From: Zopfochytrium polystomum
Taxonomy: Eukaryota > Chytridiomycota > Chytridiomycetes > Chytridiales > Chytridiaceae
Assembly: GCA_025765615.1 (NCBI GenBank)
Contig: JAIVFJ010000140.1
Span: 113,360 to 177,359 of the forward strand
Length of the DNA stretch: 64,000 nucleotides
Direction of reading: 5' to 3'
Shown: positions 10,529-21,869 of the stretch, one piece after another
Position numbering within the stretch: the first letter of the stretch is position 1
How the letters are laid out: each line of letters starts with the position of its first letter
Made by a program: the position numbers and the translations under genes
The notes under the pieces: model-generated
Databases searched by the model: none
Seen by the model: only the letters and a program-made list of their open reading frames with translations
What the model was told of the DNA's origin: nothing

Positions 10529-13041
10529 ATGGCTTCCCCCTCGCCGCCGTCGCCGCCGCCTCCACCGACGACGTCTTCGTCCCAGCCCACGACGACTCCC
10601 GACGTCTCGCTCGCGGCGTCGTCCTCCTCCTCCTCCTCCTCCTCCTCACCTGCCACTTCTTTAACCACCAACACGGTCCCCACCACAGCAACTGCCGCCG
10701 TCGCCTTCGACCCCGCCTTTGCCTCCGGCTCGGACGACGACGGATCGAAACCCCCTGGCATTACCACTGCCGCTGCGATCACTGACTCCGCCACCCACCC
10801 CTCGTCACCGCCAGATAACGGCAAAGTCGAGACGCTATTCAAGATCGTCGTGGGAGGCAGCGCATCTTTTGAACTGCCCGCTTCCACATTCAGCACCTTC
10901 CCGGGTACCTTCCTCCACGAGCGCACCCAGCGCATCCTGCACTTCAACAATCCGCTCACGATCGACCTCCCCGACTGCTCCCCGGCCGTCTTTCGCAAAG
11001 TCGTGCTCCCCTTTTACGACACGTCCCGCCCCTGGGAGTTTCCCCTCGCCCCCTGGGCCCCCGTCGTCCCGCCGCCCATCGAAGGCTCCGTCGGCGACAT
11101 CGTCGCCGCCGCGATCGCTGCCGCCAACGCCAACCCCGGCGACGAGTTCGGCGGCCGTGGCGGCAACAGCGTCAACCAGGGCGACGACAAACGCGCGGCC
11201 GACGACGACGAGGACGACAGCGGCGACCTGAACCCGTTCCAAATCGACCACGACCTGCACTTCCTTTGCATCCCGTCCCCCTTCGACATGTGCTGGTCTG
11301 CCGCGACCTTCTTCACCACCGACGACGGCAGACGCGCCCTCGCGCGCTCCCTCCAGGCCGCGAGGTGCGTGCTGAATGACCAGCACAGAGCCGCCTACAG
11401 CACCCAGCGCTGGAGGACCCTCCTCGAAGACCTCGACAAAGTCCCGCCAGCGCCGGGTGCCGCGCCAAAGCCCGCGGCGCCGCCGCCGCCGCTCGATCAC
11501 AACCACCGCCGAGCCGCTCGACGCTTTGGAAAGAAGAATGCGCCGGCGGCAGCGGCGGCTCCCAAACGGAGACCGTTCGGTCCGCGGCCGAGGCAGCCTG
11601 AGGTCGAATCCACGGTTGCGGCGAACTTGGGTCCCGTCCCGGCTGTTGCAGAAACGATCGAGCACTCGCGGAAGAGAGTGGCGACAAATTCGGAGCATTC
11701 TGCGGATGGTGCGGCTTTGGTGTCGTCCACTGCCTCGTTCTCCTTTTTCTTTCCCACCACGTCGTCCAACCCTGCGGCCTCGCTCTTTGGCACGCCGTCG
11801 CTCCAATCGTCGCCGTCGACGACAACAACAACTCATGACTCTTCCTCGGTTGCGGCTGGCACGACTTTGTCTCCCTCTACCCCATTCTCCTTTTCGTTCC
11901 CCGCCACCACCACCTTCACGTTCTCCCCGCCTCCCGTGCCCAACGTCGACGAGAGAGTTTTCAAAATCCTCGTAGGCGAGAGCGACACCTTTCAGCTCCC
12001 CGCGTCGACCTTCACCACATTCCCGGGCACCCTCCTACACGAGCGCACCCAGCGCATCCTGCAGTTGAACGAACCCCTCGCGATCGACCTCCCCGACTGC
12101 TCCCCGGCCGTCTTCCGCAGAGTCGTCCTACCCTTTTACGACACCTCCCGCCCCTGGGACTTTTCCCTCCAGCCGGCGGCGCCCGTCGTCGCCCCGCCCG
12201 CAAAAGGCGACGACCTCGACGCCGTCATCGCCGCCACGGCAACCGCCGCCGCAAGCGCTGACGACGTCGAAGACGACGACGACGACAACGACGACATGAA
12301 CCCGTTCCAAATCGACGACGACCTCCGCGCCCTCCGCATCCCGTCCCCCTTCGACCTCGCCTGGTCCTTCTCGACCTTCTACTACTCTTTCAACGGGAAA
12401 CGCGCCCTCGTCCGCCTGCGCCACGCCGCCTTTTCCGTCTACCGCGCCCACTGTCGCGCCGTCGCCGTCGCCGAGATGTGGGTCGAGCTGGTCGAGCGCC
12501 ACCTCCCCGTTTTTTACGACGGCGGAACAGGGCGGCCGAACCCGTTCGACCCCGTGTTGATCAAGGAGATTTCGTCTGCGTCGTACTATTACCAGGCTGT
12601 CTCCGCCATGCCGGTGTACGCCATGTTTAGCTTTGAGGTATGATTAGGGGGGGTGGGGGGCTTTTGTTGCGAATTTTCCTCGCACCTTTTCGCCCTCCTC
12701 GTTTCTTCGCTCTTGTTACTGTCCCCTCCTCGCCCCTGACCCTTATTGACTACAAGGAGCTCCGCCTGCAAGACTACCTGCTAGGCAAGAAAACCGCCAA
12801 AGAGTGGGAGCCCCCGTCGTCGCTCCGCGCGTCCGACGACGACGGCGGCGGCGGCGGCGGCGCGTTTCTGATGCTTCGACCGGCCCCCGCGGCAGTCGCC
12901 ACCGGCTCACCGTTCCGCCCAGTCCCGTCCGCGCCGCCGCCGCCGCGACCGATCGTTTCGTTTTTCAAGAGGGGGGCGGTGGGCGTCGGAGCGACGACGC
13001 GCTGTCTGTCGCGGGTATTGATTTGGGGGACGGGGAAGTGA
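10529..13041 (+). CDS. Protein with two T1/BTB-like domains
   Basis: Exon 1 is 10529-12637 and exon 2 12757-13041; the donor follows a GAG codon and the acceptor precedes GAGCTCCGCC. The same exon junction occurs in the paralogue at 13683. Two copies of one module are present. The first (about residue 100) reads FKIVVGGSASFELPASTF and FPGTFLHERT, then DLPDCSPAVFRKVVLPFY; the second (about residue 475) reads FKILVGESDTFQLPASTF. The pattern of a hydrophobic strand, GG/GES, STF, FPGT and an AVFR..L.FY helix resembles the T1-type BTB fold of KCTD proteins. Each is followed by a conserved NPFQID..L..L.IPSPFD segment. Function is unknown; a BTB-type oligomerisation or ubiquitin-ligase adaptor role is only inference. 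Linkers are Ser/Thr/Ala-rich and one contains LFG. The C-terminal end is uncertain because a GTGAGT lies just before the stop. Confidence 0.65.
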
Positions 13042-13682
13042 GTTTTTTTTTTTTTTGGTTTTTTTTTTTTTTTTTTTGATTGTTACGGGGTGTGGACAAT
13101 GGGTGTTTTTCACTTATTTTCTTTGTTCTATTTACTCCAACGATTCCCCGTCCCTCGGCTCCTCGCCATTACTTACCCCCCTTCCACCTCCCCTTATCCT
13201 TTGCCTACCCGCAGCGCGACGGACTTGACGAAAAGTGAGGCCGCGTTTCAAGCCCCAACATACCCTTTTTTTTTTTCCTTTTTTCTTTTCTTTCTTGTCC
13301 TTCTTTTTTTTTAATTTTTTTTTTTATGTTTCTTGATTCTTGTAGTCCTGGTTAGATGGGGTCGCAAATGGAGTATACATACATGTATGCAGAACCCTGC
13401 TTGACTTGCTTGCAGAAGAAAGGCAACGCACTGGAACAATCCCAATCCCCAATAATGGATGGGACCCTGTCAGGACTTTTCTGGGACCCCCAACAACCAA
13501 ACCAAACGTTCGTTCATGCGCGGGCGGGGGGGCGTCTCTCCAAACAGAGAAGACAAACAAAGAAAAGAAGACAAATGGCAAAGCTTTGCCGTCAATCAGT
13601 ATTAAACAAACTCAAATAAAACCCCCAACCAACGACCTGCCCAACACAACACAACACACTACTGGTCGCCGACGCCGACTCA
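13042..13682. other. Gene-free stretch with pyrimidine tracts
   Basis: It contains poly-T at 13039-13078 and 13266-13325 and CT-rich sequence, but no supported gene. It lies between the two T1-domain paralogues and probably holds the terminator of the first and the promoter of the second. Confidence 0.6.
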
Positions 13683-14773
13683 ATGACCTCCTCGGAGCAA
13701 CAACTGCAACCGTCGTTGTCATTGCTATCAGCATCATCGGAACCATCGGAATCATCATCACCATCATCATCATCATCATCACCACAACCACCACCACAAC
13801 CACCAGTGGACTCGACGCCTCCACCGTCAAAGACAACCACAACGACCACGCCGGCGTCCTCCATGACGACGGCGCCGGCCGCCAACACCACCACCACCAC
13901 CACCTCCACCGCCACACCCAACCCTTTCGGCTCCACCAGCACTGATCCCTCCTCTTCGAGCGCTGGCAATGGCACCGCCGCCGCCACAACCACTACCGCC
14001 AACTCCTCCTCCTCCTCGTCCCTCGAGTCCTCTCCTCCTTCGTCCTTACCGGCAGAGGTCAAAGTCGAGAACGTGTTCAAGATCATCGTGGGCGGCAGCG
14101 CGTCCTTTGAGCTGCCGGCGTCGACCTTCAGCACCTTCCCGGGCACCTTCCTGCACGAGCGCACCCAGCGCATCCTGCACTTCAACAATCCGCTCACGAT
14201 CGACCTCCCCGACTGCTCCCCGGCCGTCTTTCGCAAAGTCGTGCTCCCCTTTTACGACACCTCTCGCCCCTGGGAGTTTCCCCTCGCCCCCTCGGCCCCC
14301 GACGTCCCGCCGCCCACCAAAGGCACCATCGACGATATCATCGCCGCCGCCGCCGCGACCGCGACCGACGACGACGCCGGCGAAGGGGAAGACAGCGGCG
14401 ACCTGAACCCGTTCCAGATAGACCACGACCTGCAGTTCCTGTGTATCCCCTCCCCCTTCGACATGGCCTGGTCCTTTGCGACCTTTTTCACCACCCCCGA
14501 CGGCAAATTGGCGCTCGCCCGCGGGCTCCAGGCCGCGCGCTGCGTCCAGAACGCGCACCTCCACGCCGTCGCCCGCATCAAGGAGTGGACGAGCCTCGTC
14601 GAGGTCCTCGTCGCCGGCACAGGTAACCCGCCCTTCACTGTCGTCGAAGGCCCTCTGGACGGCTCGACTAGTTGGTTTCATTCTATTAGCGCCATGGCGG
14701 AGTACGCGGGCTGGAGCTTCGAGGTTTGGATGACCGCGCCCCATTTTTGTTATAATTCACCGGCCTTTCCACG

Positions 14774-14811
<38 letters not shown>

Positions 14812-15075
14812 AACTTCGCGTAAACGATTACGTACTGGGCAAGCGAGCGGCGCCAGCGACAGAGTCATCGGTCGAAGACAACCCGCTGTTTCATTCTATT
14901 AGCGCCATTGCGGCGCAGGCGGGCTGGGGCTTGTTGGAATATGCCATCACGAAAAAAAAAATCACGGAAAAAATGATGATGGAAGCAAGAAATAACCGGA
15001 TTCGTCTCTATAAAGAGGCCAAAGCTCAACAGGTTTGGATGAACCGCGGCCCTTTTTTTGTTTTAATCATCGGTT

Positions 15076-15117
<42 letters not shown>

Positions 15118-15434
15118 GAACTTCGTTAAACGATTACGAACTGAGTAAGCGAGCGAGTAAGCGAGCGGCGCTAGCGACAGTGTCATCGGACGCCCCTCCA
15201 CCGCACCGAGACAACGCACTCCTCTTTGGGTCTACCACCACCCCCGCCGCCGGCTCGTCGTCGCTCTTTGGCCCGTCGCCGCAGGGCTCGCTCCCTATTT
15301 CTGACCCGTCCGTCGGCTCCGCACCACCCGCGCAGCAGGAGGCCCAGGCTGCCCCGCTCTTTGGCTCCGAGGGCTCGCCCGCCGACCCCGACCCCGCGAC
15401 GGCTGCCGCCGGGAATACTGGACGCGGCGAATAG
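13683..15434 (+). CDS. T1/BTB-like domain protein with a retained-intron poly-lysine tract
   Basis: Exon 1 is 13683-14723 and exon 2 14811-15434, giving 554 residues. One T1/BTB-like module starts near residue 128 (FKIIVGGSASFELPASTF) and is followed by the same NPFQID and IPSPFD segments as the neighbour at 10529. The intron at 14724-14810 ends in about 30 A before its AG. Exon 2 begins ELRVNDYVLGKRAAP, the equivalent of ELRLQDYLLGKKTAK in the neighbour. A duplicated copy of this exon-intron-exon unit follows (14889-15200); there the acceptor AG is missing and the copied intron reads through in frame, so its A tract encodes about 12 lysines. The C-terminus has LFG motifs of the kind seen in FG-repeat proteins. 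N-terminal 120 residues are Ser/Thr/Pro-rich. Function unknown. Confidence 0.6.
14674..15200 (+). repeat. Tandem duplication of an exon-intron-exon segment
   Basis: The segments 14674-14880 and 14889-15200 match in order: TTTCATTCTATTAGCGCCAT, a GTTTGGATGA donor region, a long A tract (14780-14809 and about 15077-15115), then AACTTCG and AACGATTACG with GCGAGCGGCG. The second copy has CCG in place of the acceptor AG and extra sequence before the donor. Confidence 0.75.
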
Positions 15435-15689
15435 GGAGCCGGCGGCGGCGTAATGAACAGGACGGCGGTTTCGTGCGTGTGTTGTGTGTGTGTGTGTGTG
15501 TGTGTGTGTGTCTGTGTCTGAGTGTGTGTGGGTCCAGGATTGTTTGACGTGCGTCCATTTGCGGCGAGTTTTCGGCGTGATTGGGCTCGCTCAGGTCACT
15601 GGCGTGAACCGTACCTCGCAACGGGTGTGTCGTGGCTTCCCCAAACCAACTGTTGATCAACTAAGATCGCAATCGATAAAAATATCGAT

Positions 15690-15960
15690 GTGAGGGATTA
15701 TCTTTTCGGACCGTCCACCCAGTTCTCCTTTTCTTTCCCGGCCACAACCACCACCTCCTTCTCGTTCTCTGCGTCATCCACCCGCAACTTCGATAGTGTT
15801 TTCAAGATATTCGTTGGAGAGAGCGACACATTTGAGCTGCGCACGTCGACCCATCGGCACCCTCCTCTTCGAGGGCACGCAGCGCATCTTGCACGCTGCC
15901 TCTCGTCGCTCTCCAAATCGAAATCACAACAGTTTGAGATTAGGTTCCAGAGATAAAACC
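15690..15960 (+). pseudogene. Broken third copy of the T1/BTB-like module
   Basis: The sequence from about 15711 parallels the second module of the gene at 10529: a Phe/Ser/Thr-rich stretch, then VFKIFVGESDTFEL. After the STF position about 15 bases of the parent are missing or altered (GTCGACCCATCGGCACC), which shifts the frame. The continuation, GTLLFEGTQRILH, is found in another frame at 15857-15895. The copy then ends in unrelated sequence. It follows a GT-rich microsatellite at 15478-15512. It is probably a decayed tandem duplicate of the neighbouring genes. Confidence 0.65.
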
Positions 15961-17107
15961 CCTTGTTACCCTTTTCCATTTCTTTATTCTGCGGTTGTGC
16001 TGTGCCTTCCTTGCCGCACTCGCCACCGACAGCGCCGTCGCAATGACCCCTCCGCCCGAGCTCCGCCTCGCCGTCGAACGCCACTTAGCTTCGCAGAGCC
16101 GTGCGCCAACGGCGAAGAGCGCATTTGGAACAGTACGGCCTGGGCGTCTTCGCCTACGCCCCAGGCCTGCCCAGTCGCCGACGTGGTGTTTGAGGACGAG
16201 GCCGCCGTGCACTGCAAGTGAACAATGGCAGACCGCGTTTGGCTTGGAGAATTTGTACTTTCGGCGGCTGGACATGGAGTTAGAGACGATTCGTTCGAGG
16301 CGAGCAACTTGTTAGTACTTTTTCATTTTCTTCTTCTTGAGGGGCTATGACGGACAACGCCACTTGACTCCAAAAAAAAAAAAAAAAAAAAAAAAAAGCT
16401 GCGAGCAAAGATCCTCCCCGCCACACTGCTTTCGAAACCCCCCGAGCCGACCTCGACGGCGTCCTGCGCCCCGTCCTGCAAAACACTAACGACGCCCGCA
16501 TCATTGGTGACTCTGCCCTCCTTCAGGACCCCGACGCCCTGTTCCCCTCCGCTCCCCCGCGCATCTACCGCCCGCAACACCTGCGGGGACGTGCAGAGTC
16601 AGTTCTACCCGCGCTTGCGTTGAAACCCAAGAGCAAGAGCTTCTTTTCTCTCACTTTCATCATCATCTTCGATCATTCATCTCCATTTACCAAGTGCTTC
16701 TCAGGTCCATGATGCGAAATACAAAGTACGAACTGTGAGGGAATGCTCTGTCCGCCAATTTCTATTTGTGTCTCGCTTCAGTTGCGATAATTCGTCCCCC
16801 GAATTGCGCCATTCAAACTCCGGCCACCGAGCCGCCAAGAGGGGAGGTGGCAACACCTGCAAATCCCTGAAAGCAGATCACTTGAGCCGTTGATGGCGCG
16901 ATCCCGACACGCGTTACGCGATGGGCCTCGGCCCAACCCGCTTCCTCGGCGTCCCGCGCCCCTCCATCGCCATAAATACAAAAACCACACCGCCTCCAGG
17001 GGCTGCACCTCCACATCACACTCAGCCCGCACCTACCAAAAGCTTTTCATCCTCCAACCCACCTGCTTGCTAGCATCACCGAGCCCCACCACAACCACCA
17101 ACCAACC
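15961..17107. other. Intergenic region, possible gene remnants
   Basis: No gene can be supported. Short GC-rich open frames at 15995-16315 and 16400-16720 have coding-like composition but no recognisable motif and no consistent exon chain. An A tract lies at 16371-16397. The last 200 bases contain the promoter and 5' leader of the dioxygenase gene at 17108. Confidence 0.4.
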
Positions 17108-18744
17108 ATGGTCGAATCCGACGCGGCGACGACGACGACGCACCAAACCCCCGTCCGCGTCCCGGGCCTCGGCAGCGACCCCGAAAAGAAGGCCCTCCTC
17201 TCGGCCGCCGCAAAAGTCGTCGACTCCACCCCCGCCATCGGCACCGAGATCCTCGGCCTCCAGCTCGCCGATCTCTCGGAGCAGCAGCTGGACGAACTGG
17301 CGAGGTAAATAGGTGGTCTTGCCGTCGTTTTTTCCATGGGGAGGATCGTCCGCCCCAACCAGCAGACTAAACCGCGACCGGAAAAAACAATGGAACGTCA
17401 GGCTGATTGGAGAGCGCGGCGTCGTCTTCTTCCGCGACCAGACCACGCTGACGCCCGAAGTGCAGACCAGGATCGCTCGCTTCTGGGGTGAGTTTTGAGA
17501 GCGAGAAAAATCCAAGCGCTCCTCTGCACTGGCTTTTGGAGGATCCTGACGCGTTTGTTTCTCTTTCTCTCGCTCGGCAGGAAGCAAGGTGCACACTCGC
17601 GCCCCGGTCGGCAACGTCAACGCGCACCCTGAACTACAAAGCATCCGGGCTGACGCAAACTCGAAGCAAGGCATGTGTGGGCGCTGGTTTGAGATAACCC
17701 GGTTTTTGCCGGTCCTCGCTTTGGTACTCTCGCAGCAACCAAGACGCTAACGTTTTCGTTCCCCGGCCATCCCTCCCTCCCCTCTATCCAGTCGCCGGCG
17801 GCCAACGATGGCACCAAGACCACCCGGCCAGCCCTGAACCGGGCTCCCTCACCTTCCTCCACATTTTCGAAACCCCGCCCAACGGCGGCGACACCGTCTG
17901 GTCCTCCCTCTACGGCGCCTACGACCGCCTGTCCCCGGCCTTCCGTAAACTTATCGACGGCCTCGAGACCCTGCAGGAGGGATTGGTGCGAAAACGCGCG
18001 AGCGGCTTTCCCGATACGACCTTCCCCTAGCCCCCCCTCCTACGGACTCAGACGGTTCTGACACTGCTTGCCCCCAACTACAGTACTACCCGCAGGACGA
18101 ATCGTACGAGCCCGAACGTGCGATCCACCCGCTCGTCGCTACTCACCCCGTAACCGGGTGGCGGTACCTGTCCGTGAACGGCCCGTACCTCAAGCAGATT
18201 CGAGGGTTCAAAAAGACCGAGTCTGGTAATTTGAGTTTTCCTTGGCAGGGAGAGGGGGGGATCAAGACGCGGTGGATCTTCTCATGTGCTGACCCGGGCT
18301 CTAACAAAACAATTAAAAAAAAACAAACATAAGACGCCCTGTTGAGCTACCTCAACGGCGTGCCCGAGAAAAGCCTCGACCTCCAGGTCCGCTTCAAGTG
18401 GGAGAAGAACTCGGTGGCCATCTGGGACAACAGAGTGTAAGCTGGTTTTTGGGGCGTTCCTTCCCCTAACCCGCTAACCCCAACCCTAAATCCTCCCTTA
18501 CTTCGCCGCCCAAAAAAGCGTCATCCACCACCCCGTCTGGGACTACTTCCCGCACGTCCGCGCCGGCTCGCGCTTCGTCGTCCTCGGCCCCACCAAGCCG
18601 GCCTTCGACCCGGCCAGCCCCACCCGCAACGAGGCCCTCGGCATTGTTCCCGCGCCGTTTGTCTTTGCCGACGTCGCGAACGAAATCGAGGATATCAAGG
18701 GGCGGAATAAGGAGGGCGTTAGGTTTGTGAGGAAGGAGGCGTAG
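17108..18744 (+). CDS. TauD/TfdA-family 2-oxoglutarate/Fe(II) dioxygenase (taurine/sulfonate type)
   Basis: Seven exons join in frame to 345 residues: 17108-17304, 17402-17487, 17581-17670, 17792-17985, 18084-18225, 18334-18436 and 18519-18744. Family signatures run in order: GVVFFRDQ near residue 73, WHQDHP with the iron-binding His132 and Asp134, GGDTVWSSLYGAYDRLSP, HPVTGWRYLSVN, QVRFKWEKNSVAIWDNR, then the distal His (274 or 275) and the Arg-containing VRAGSRFVV. These supply the HxD...H iron facial triad and the 2-oxoglutarate-binding Arg. Fungal members oxidise taurine or other sulfonates, releasing sulfite, or act on related small molecules; the substrate cannot be read from sequence. 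Length is typical of the family. The third donor appears to be GC (CAAG|GCATGT), although a weaker GT six bases downstream is also in phase. The start ATG is in an ACCATGG context. Confidence 0.9.
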
Positions 18745-19275
18745 GCGGTGGCTTGGAAGCTCGGGTGTGGGATTCTGAGTGCGCGTTTTGATTTGGTGGG
18801 ACGGGGTGGGTTTTGGGACAAGTTAAGACGGGCAGTAAATAGCATTAGTTGAACGCGTATTTGCTTCCCGGCTTTCTCTCCGTGCCGTTGCAAACACCTC
18901 CGCAAGCATCACAAGAGATTCCAGCTCAGCATTTACTTCATGGAAAGTCTTTGTCGAGCTTGTTGTCGTCTCTGTCGGGTGGTCTTTACGCGCTTGGATG
19001 ATGGGACTGCTGGTGGGAGGGGTTCGCGGCAAATGCGATCCTCCTGTTGAAGACCCTTTTTTGCGCACGCGCTGTTTGCTTCTGTCGCGAGGGCAACACG
19101 AAAGAGCGCCGATCGGAATTTATCGTTCAGCGTAAAACATTCTGTCTTGGAAAAATGGAGCATTGATTCTCCCCAGCATCTCAGAACCTTCCCCGCCCCA
19201 ACCCCGAAACCTCAACAACAAAACCAATGAGCTCTACTCGACGTCTAATTCAGTCATTCATTCATTCATTTCATT
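18745..19275. other. Intergenic region between convergent genes
   Basis: No supported gene. It separates the convergent dioxygenase and aldo/keto reductase genes and probably contains both 3' UTRs. A short ATTCATTCATT run lies at 19255-19280. Confidence 0.6.
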
Positions 19276-20189
19276 TCATTCGTCGTCGTCAAGCTTCTTG
19301 TCCTCAAACGACTTGTGCTTTTGCGGGAACCCCGCGGCCGCGTCGGTGATGGCGGCCACGTCGTCGTCCGTGAGCAGCGCGGCGACGCGCGGCGACGCCA
19401 GGTACTCGCGCATGCGGTCCTCGCGCGACGTGGTCGTCACGACGATCTTGGCGCCTTGCCGAAGCGCCCACGCTTGGTACACTTGTGCGAGCGTCGGCAC
19501 GAGCGCGGCGTCGTCGTCGCCGTCGCCGTTCTCGCCGCCTTCGGCGGCGGCACTCGCGCGCAGCACGCGCACGCGCTCTCTCTCGCGCTCGGCGACGCGC
19601 TCCGCGACGGCGGCCACGACCGCCGTCACCTCCTCGGCGCCCGGAAACTTGTCCGGCGCGGCCAGCGGGCCCAGGCCGCCGTACGACGCCAGCGCGACCC
19701 CGCGCTCCTCCATCTTCCTCCTCAACCGGCGCGCCAGCCACCGCGGGTGAAACTCGACCTGGTTCACCGCCGGCTGCTCCACCCCATCCCCGGCCGTCGC
19801 CTCCAAATCCGCGATCCGGTAGTTGCTCACGCCCACGGCGCGCGCGCGTCCGCCGCGTCGCGTCGCCAGCATCCCCGCCCACACGTCGCGCAGGCTCGGC
19901 GGGGTGGGGAAGAACGGCATGTGCACGAGGTACAGGTCGACGTACCCCTCCGCGGCGGCGCCCAGCCGCGCCAGCGCCGCGTCGAGGGCGGCCGACACGT
20001 CCGACATGGAGGTCGACACTTTGGTCGTGAGGAAGAAGGCGGACCGCGGCAGCCCCGTTTCGGCGCGAAACTCGCCGAGCGCGAGGCCGGCTTCGCGCTC
20101 GGTGCCGTAGTACTGTGGGGGGTGTCAGAGGGTGCAAAGACTGGTAAGAAGAGGGGGTTTCGGGCCTAGCTGCGAGTGTAGGTGTGCCC

Positions 20190-20230
<41 letters not shown>

Positions 20231-20551
20231 GCGCGCGCACGCGCATGCACGGGCACGCACCTCTGCGCAGTCGATGTGGCGGAAGCCAGCGCGCAGGGCG
20301 GCCTTGATGGTGTCGACGAGGGGGCGGCTGACGGTGCCGGGGTCGGCCGAGTTGCCTGCAGGGCCGGCCTTCCAGCGCGAGCCTGTGCCAAAGGCCATGG
20401 ACGGCGCGACGACGACTGTGGCGATCGATGATGTCGCTTCGTCGGCGGCGGCGGGTTCGGCGGGTTGTTCGGCGGCGGCGGGGGCGCCGAGGCGGCGGCT
20501 ACGCAGCTCGGCGAACGCGAAGGAGCGGCTGCTGGTGTGATAAGTCGCCAT
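19276..20551 (-). CDS. Aldo/keto reductase
   Basis: Two exons, 20551-20261 and 20112-19276, flank a 148-bp intron (donor GTGCGT; the intron contains a (CA)n tract) and join to 375 residues. The catalytic tetrad is visible: Asp94 in FRHIDCAE, Tyr99 in YYGTE, Lys128 in FLTTK and His161 in DLYLVHMP. AVGVSNY supplies the usual GVSN strand and NQVEFHP the following NQ(v/i)E(f/l)HP strand. The family reduces aldehydes and ketones with NADPH, usually in the cytosol; substrate unknown. The N-terminal 60 residues are Ala-rich and not part of the typical barrel, although GTGSRWKAG lies where family members have their first conserved loop. An Asp/Gly-rich insertion is present near the C-terminus, and the protein ends in an acidic tail. 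The start ATG begins the longest frame. Confidence 0.9.
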
Positions 20552-20794
20552 TTTTGCGTGTGTGTTTTGTTTTTTTTTTTTTTTTTTTTTGATTTTCGTC
20601 TGATTTTCGTCTGCATTTTTTTTTGTTTTTTTTTTTGTTTTGTTTTGTTTTGTCCCTTATGTTCATGAATTCGGCCGCCGCAGCCGATAAGAGTTCACTC
20701 GAATGAAGACAGAGCGACAGAGACAGAGACAGAGACAGAGACAGAGACAGAGACAGAGACAGAGACAGAGAGAGAGAGATAGAGAGAGAGAGAA
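20552..20794. repeat. Poly-T and (GACAGA)n promoter-region repeats
   Basis: Between the divergent reductase and WWK-repeat genes are T-rich tracts at 20567-20655 and a (GACAGA)n then (GA)n repeat at about 20704-20793. The repeat ends two bases before the start codon at 20795. Confidence 0.8.
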
Positions 20795-21691
20795 ATGCAG
20801 CACCACTCGCACCCTCGCCTCCTCCTTGTCGCTGCGATCGCCACCGCCATCTGCCGCTACACCCACTCGGCTAAAGATCGCTTCGCCCTGGCCTGCCTCT
20901 CGCGGCTGCCGAACTTCCAGGCCGCAGCCTTGTTCGTTCTCCTCGGCGGCTCGCTCAGCCCCGTCCGCTCCGTCGCCGCCCTCGACCTGCTCAGGCGCCA
21001 CCTCCTGCCCTTCCGCTTCGACCCGCCCCACAGAGCCACCGCGATGGATTCCCCCGCGTCGCTCGAGACCCTCCAGTGGTGGAAGGACTGCGGGCTGGAC
21101 CCGTGGTACACCAAAATGGCACTCATTTCGGCGAGCAGGCTGGGCAAAATACACTTGCTACAGTGGTGGAAAGACAGCGGCCTGCCGCTCAAGTACGACG
21201 CACGCGCAGCCGAGGCGGCGTCGGCAACCGGGCAGGTCGTAGCGCTGCAGTGGTGGAAGGACAGCGGGCTCCCGCTCGAGTACGACAACTACGCGCTCGA
21301 GGCCGCCAGCAGGAACGGCCACGTTCGCGCGCTGGACTGGTGGAAAGAAAGCGGGCACGACCTCAAGTTCGCGCCAGACGCCGTCGTCGCCGCTGCTGTC
21401 GGGTTCTGTCGGATCGACTGCCTGGAGTGGTGGTTGCGCTGCAGCGGGATGGAGATGGAGTGGCCTTCGGAACCCTTTCTGCGGTCGAGCAGTGCCAGGG
21501 TCTTGGAGTGGTGGAGGGAGGCCGGGCTGTTTGAGCGGTGGCTGGCGCTCCAACCGAGCGTGGACGAGGCCTTCTGCCGAGTCTTTGACGGCCCAGAGTT
21601 CGCACGTCGGCCGGTGCCTGTGCAAGAGTGGTGGCGCGCTGCGCAGCAGGCAGCGCGGCTGAAGCAGCGGTCGGCCAACGTCGAAGTCTGA
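20795..21691 (+). CDS. WWK-repeat (ankyrin-like) protein
   Basis: A single 298-residue exon. From about residue 90 it carries at least six units of 30-33 residues with the core L-x-W-W-K-x-S/C-G-L, followed by AAEAAS..G or ALEAAS.NGHV helices, for example LQWWKDSGLPLKYDARAAEA. The G-H-V helix spacing is like ankyrin repeats, whose role would be protein binding. Repeat proteins of this style are numerous in blastocladiomycete and chytrid genomes, as far as I recall; no specific function is known. The N-terminal 90 residues contain LACLSRLPNF and a hydrophobic first segment (LLLVAAIATAI) that could be a signal or simply a helix. Later units degenerate (LEWWLRC, LEWWREAG, QEWWRAA). Confidence 0.75.
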   Translation: MQHHSHPRLLLVAAIATAICRYTHSAKDRFALACLSRLPNFQAAALFVLLGGSLSPVRSVAALDLLRRHLLPFRFDPPHRATAMDSPASLETLQWWKDCGLDPWYTKMALISASRLGKIHLLQWWKDSGLPLKYDARAAEAASATGQVVALQWWKDSGLPLEYDNYALEAASRNGHVRALDWWKESGHDLKFAPDAVVAAAVGFCRIDCLEWWLRCSGMEMEWPSEPFLRSSSARVLEWWREAGLFERWLALQPSVDEAFCRVFDGPEFARRPVPVQEWWRAAQQAARLKQRSANVEV

Positions 21692-21869
21692 AAAAAACAA
21701 ATACGTACTATCCTTCTTTCGTGTTCTTGTGGGCCGATGCAGGTCGGCACATTCGCAACTGTGCGGTGGTGGAGGCGGCGACGCACCAAAGGGGCGATCT
21801 TTCCTGAAAGGGTGGGGTGGGTAGTGGGGCTGAGCCATGAGCCAACTCGCACAAACCCAGACCTCAAAG

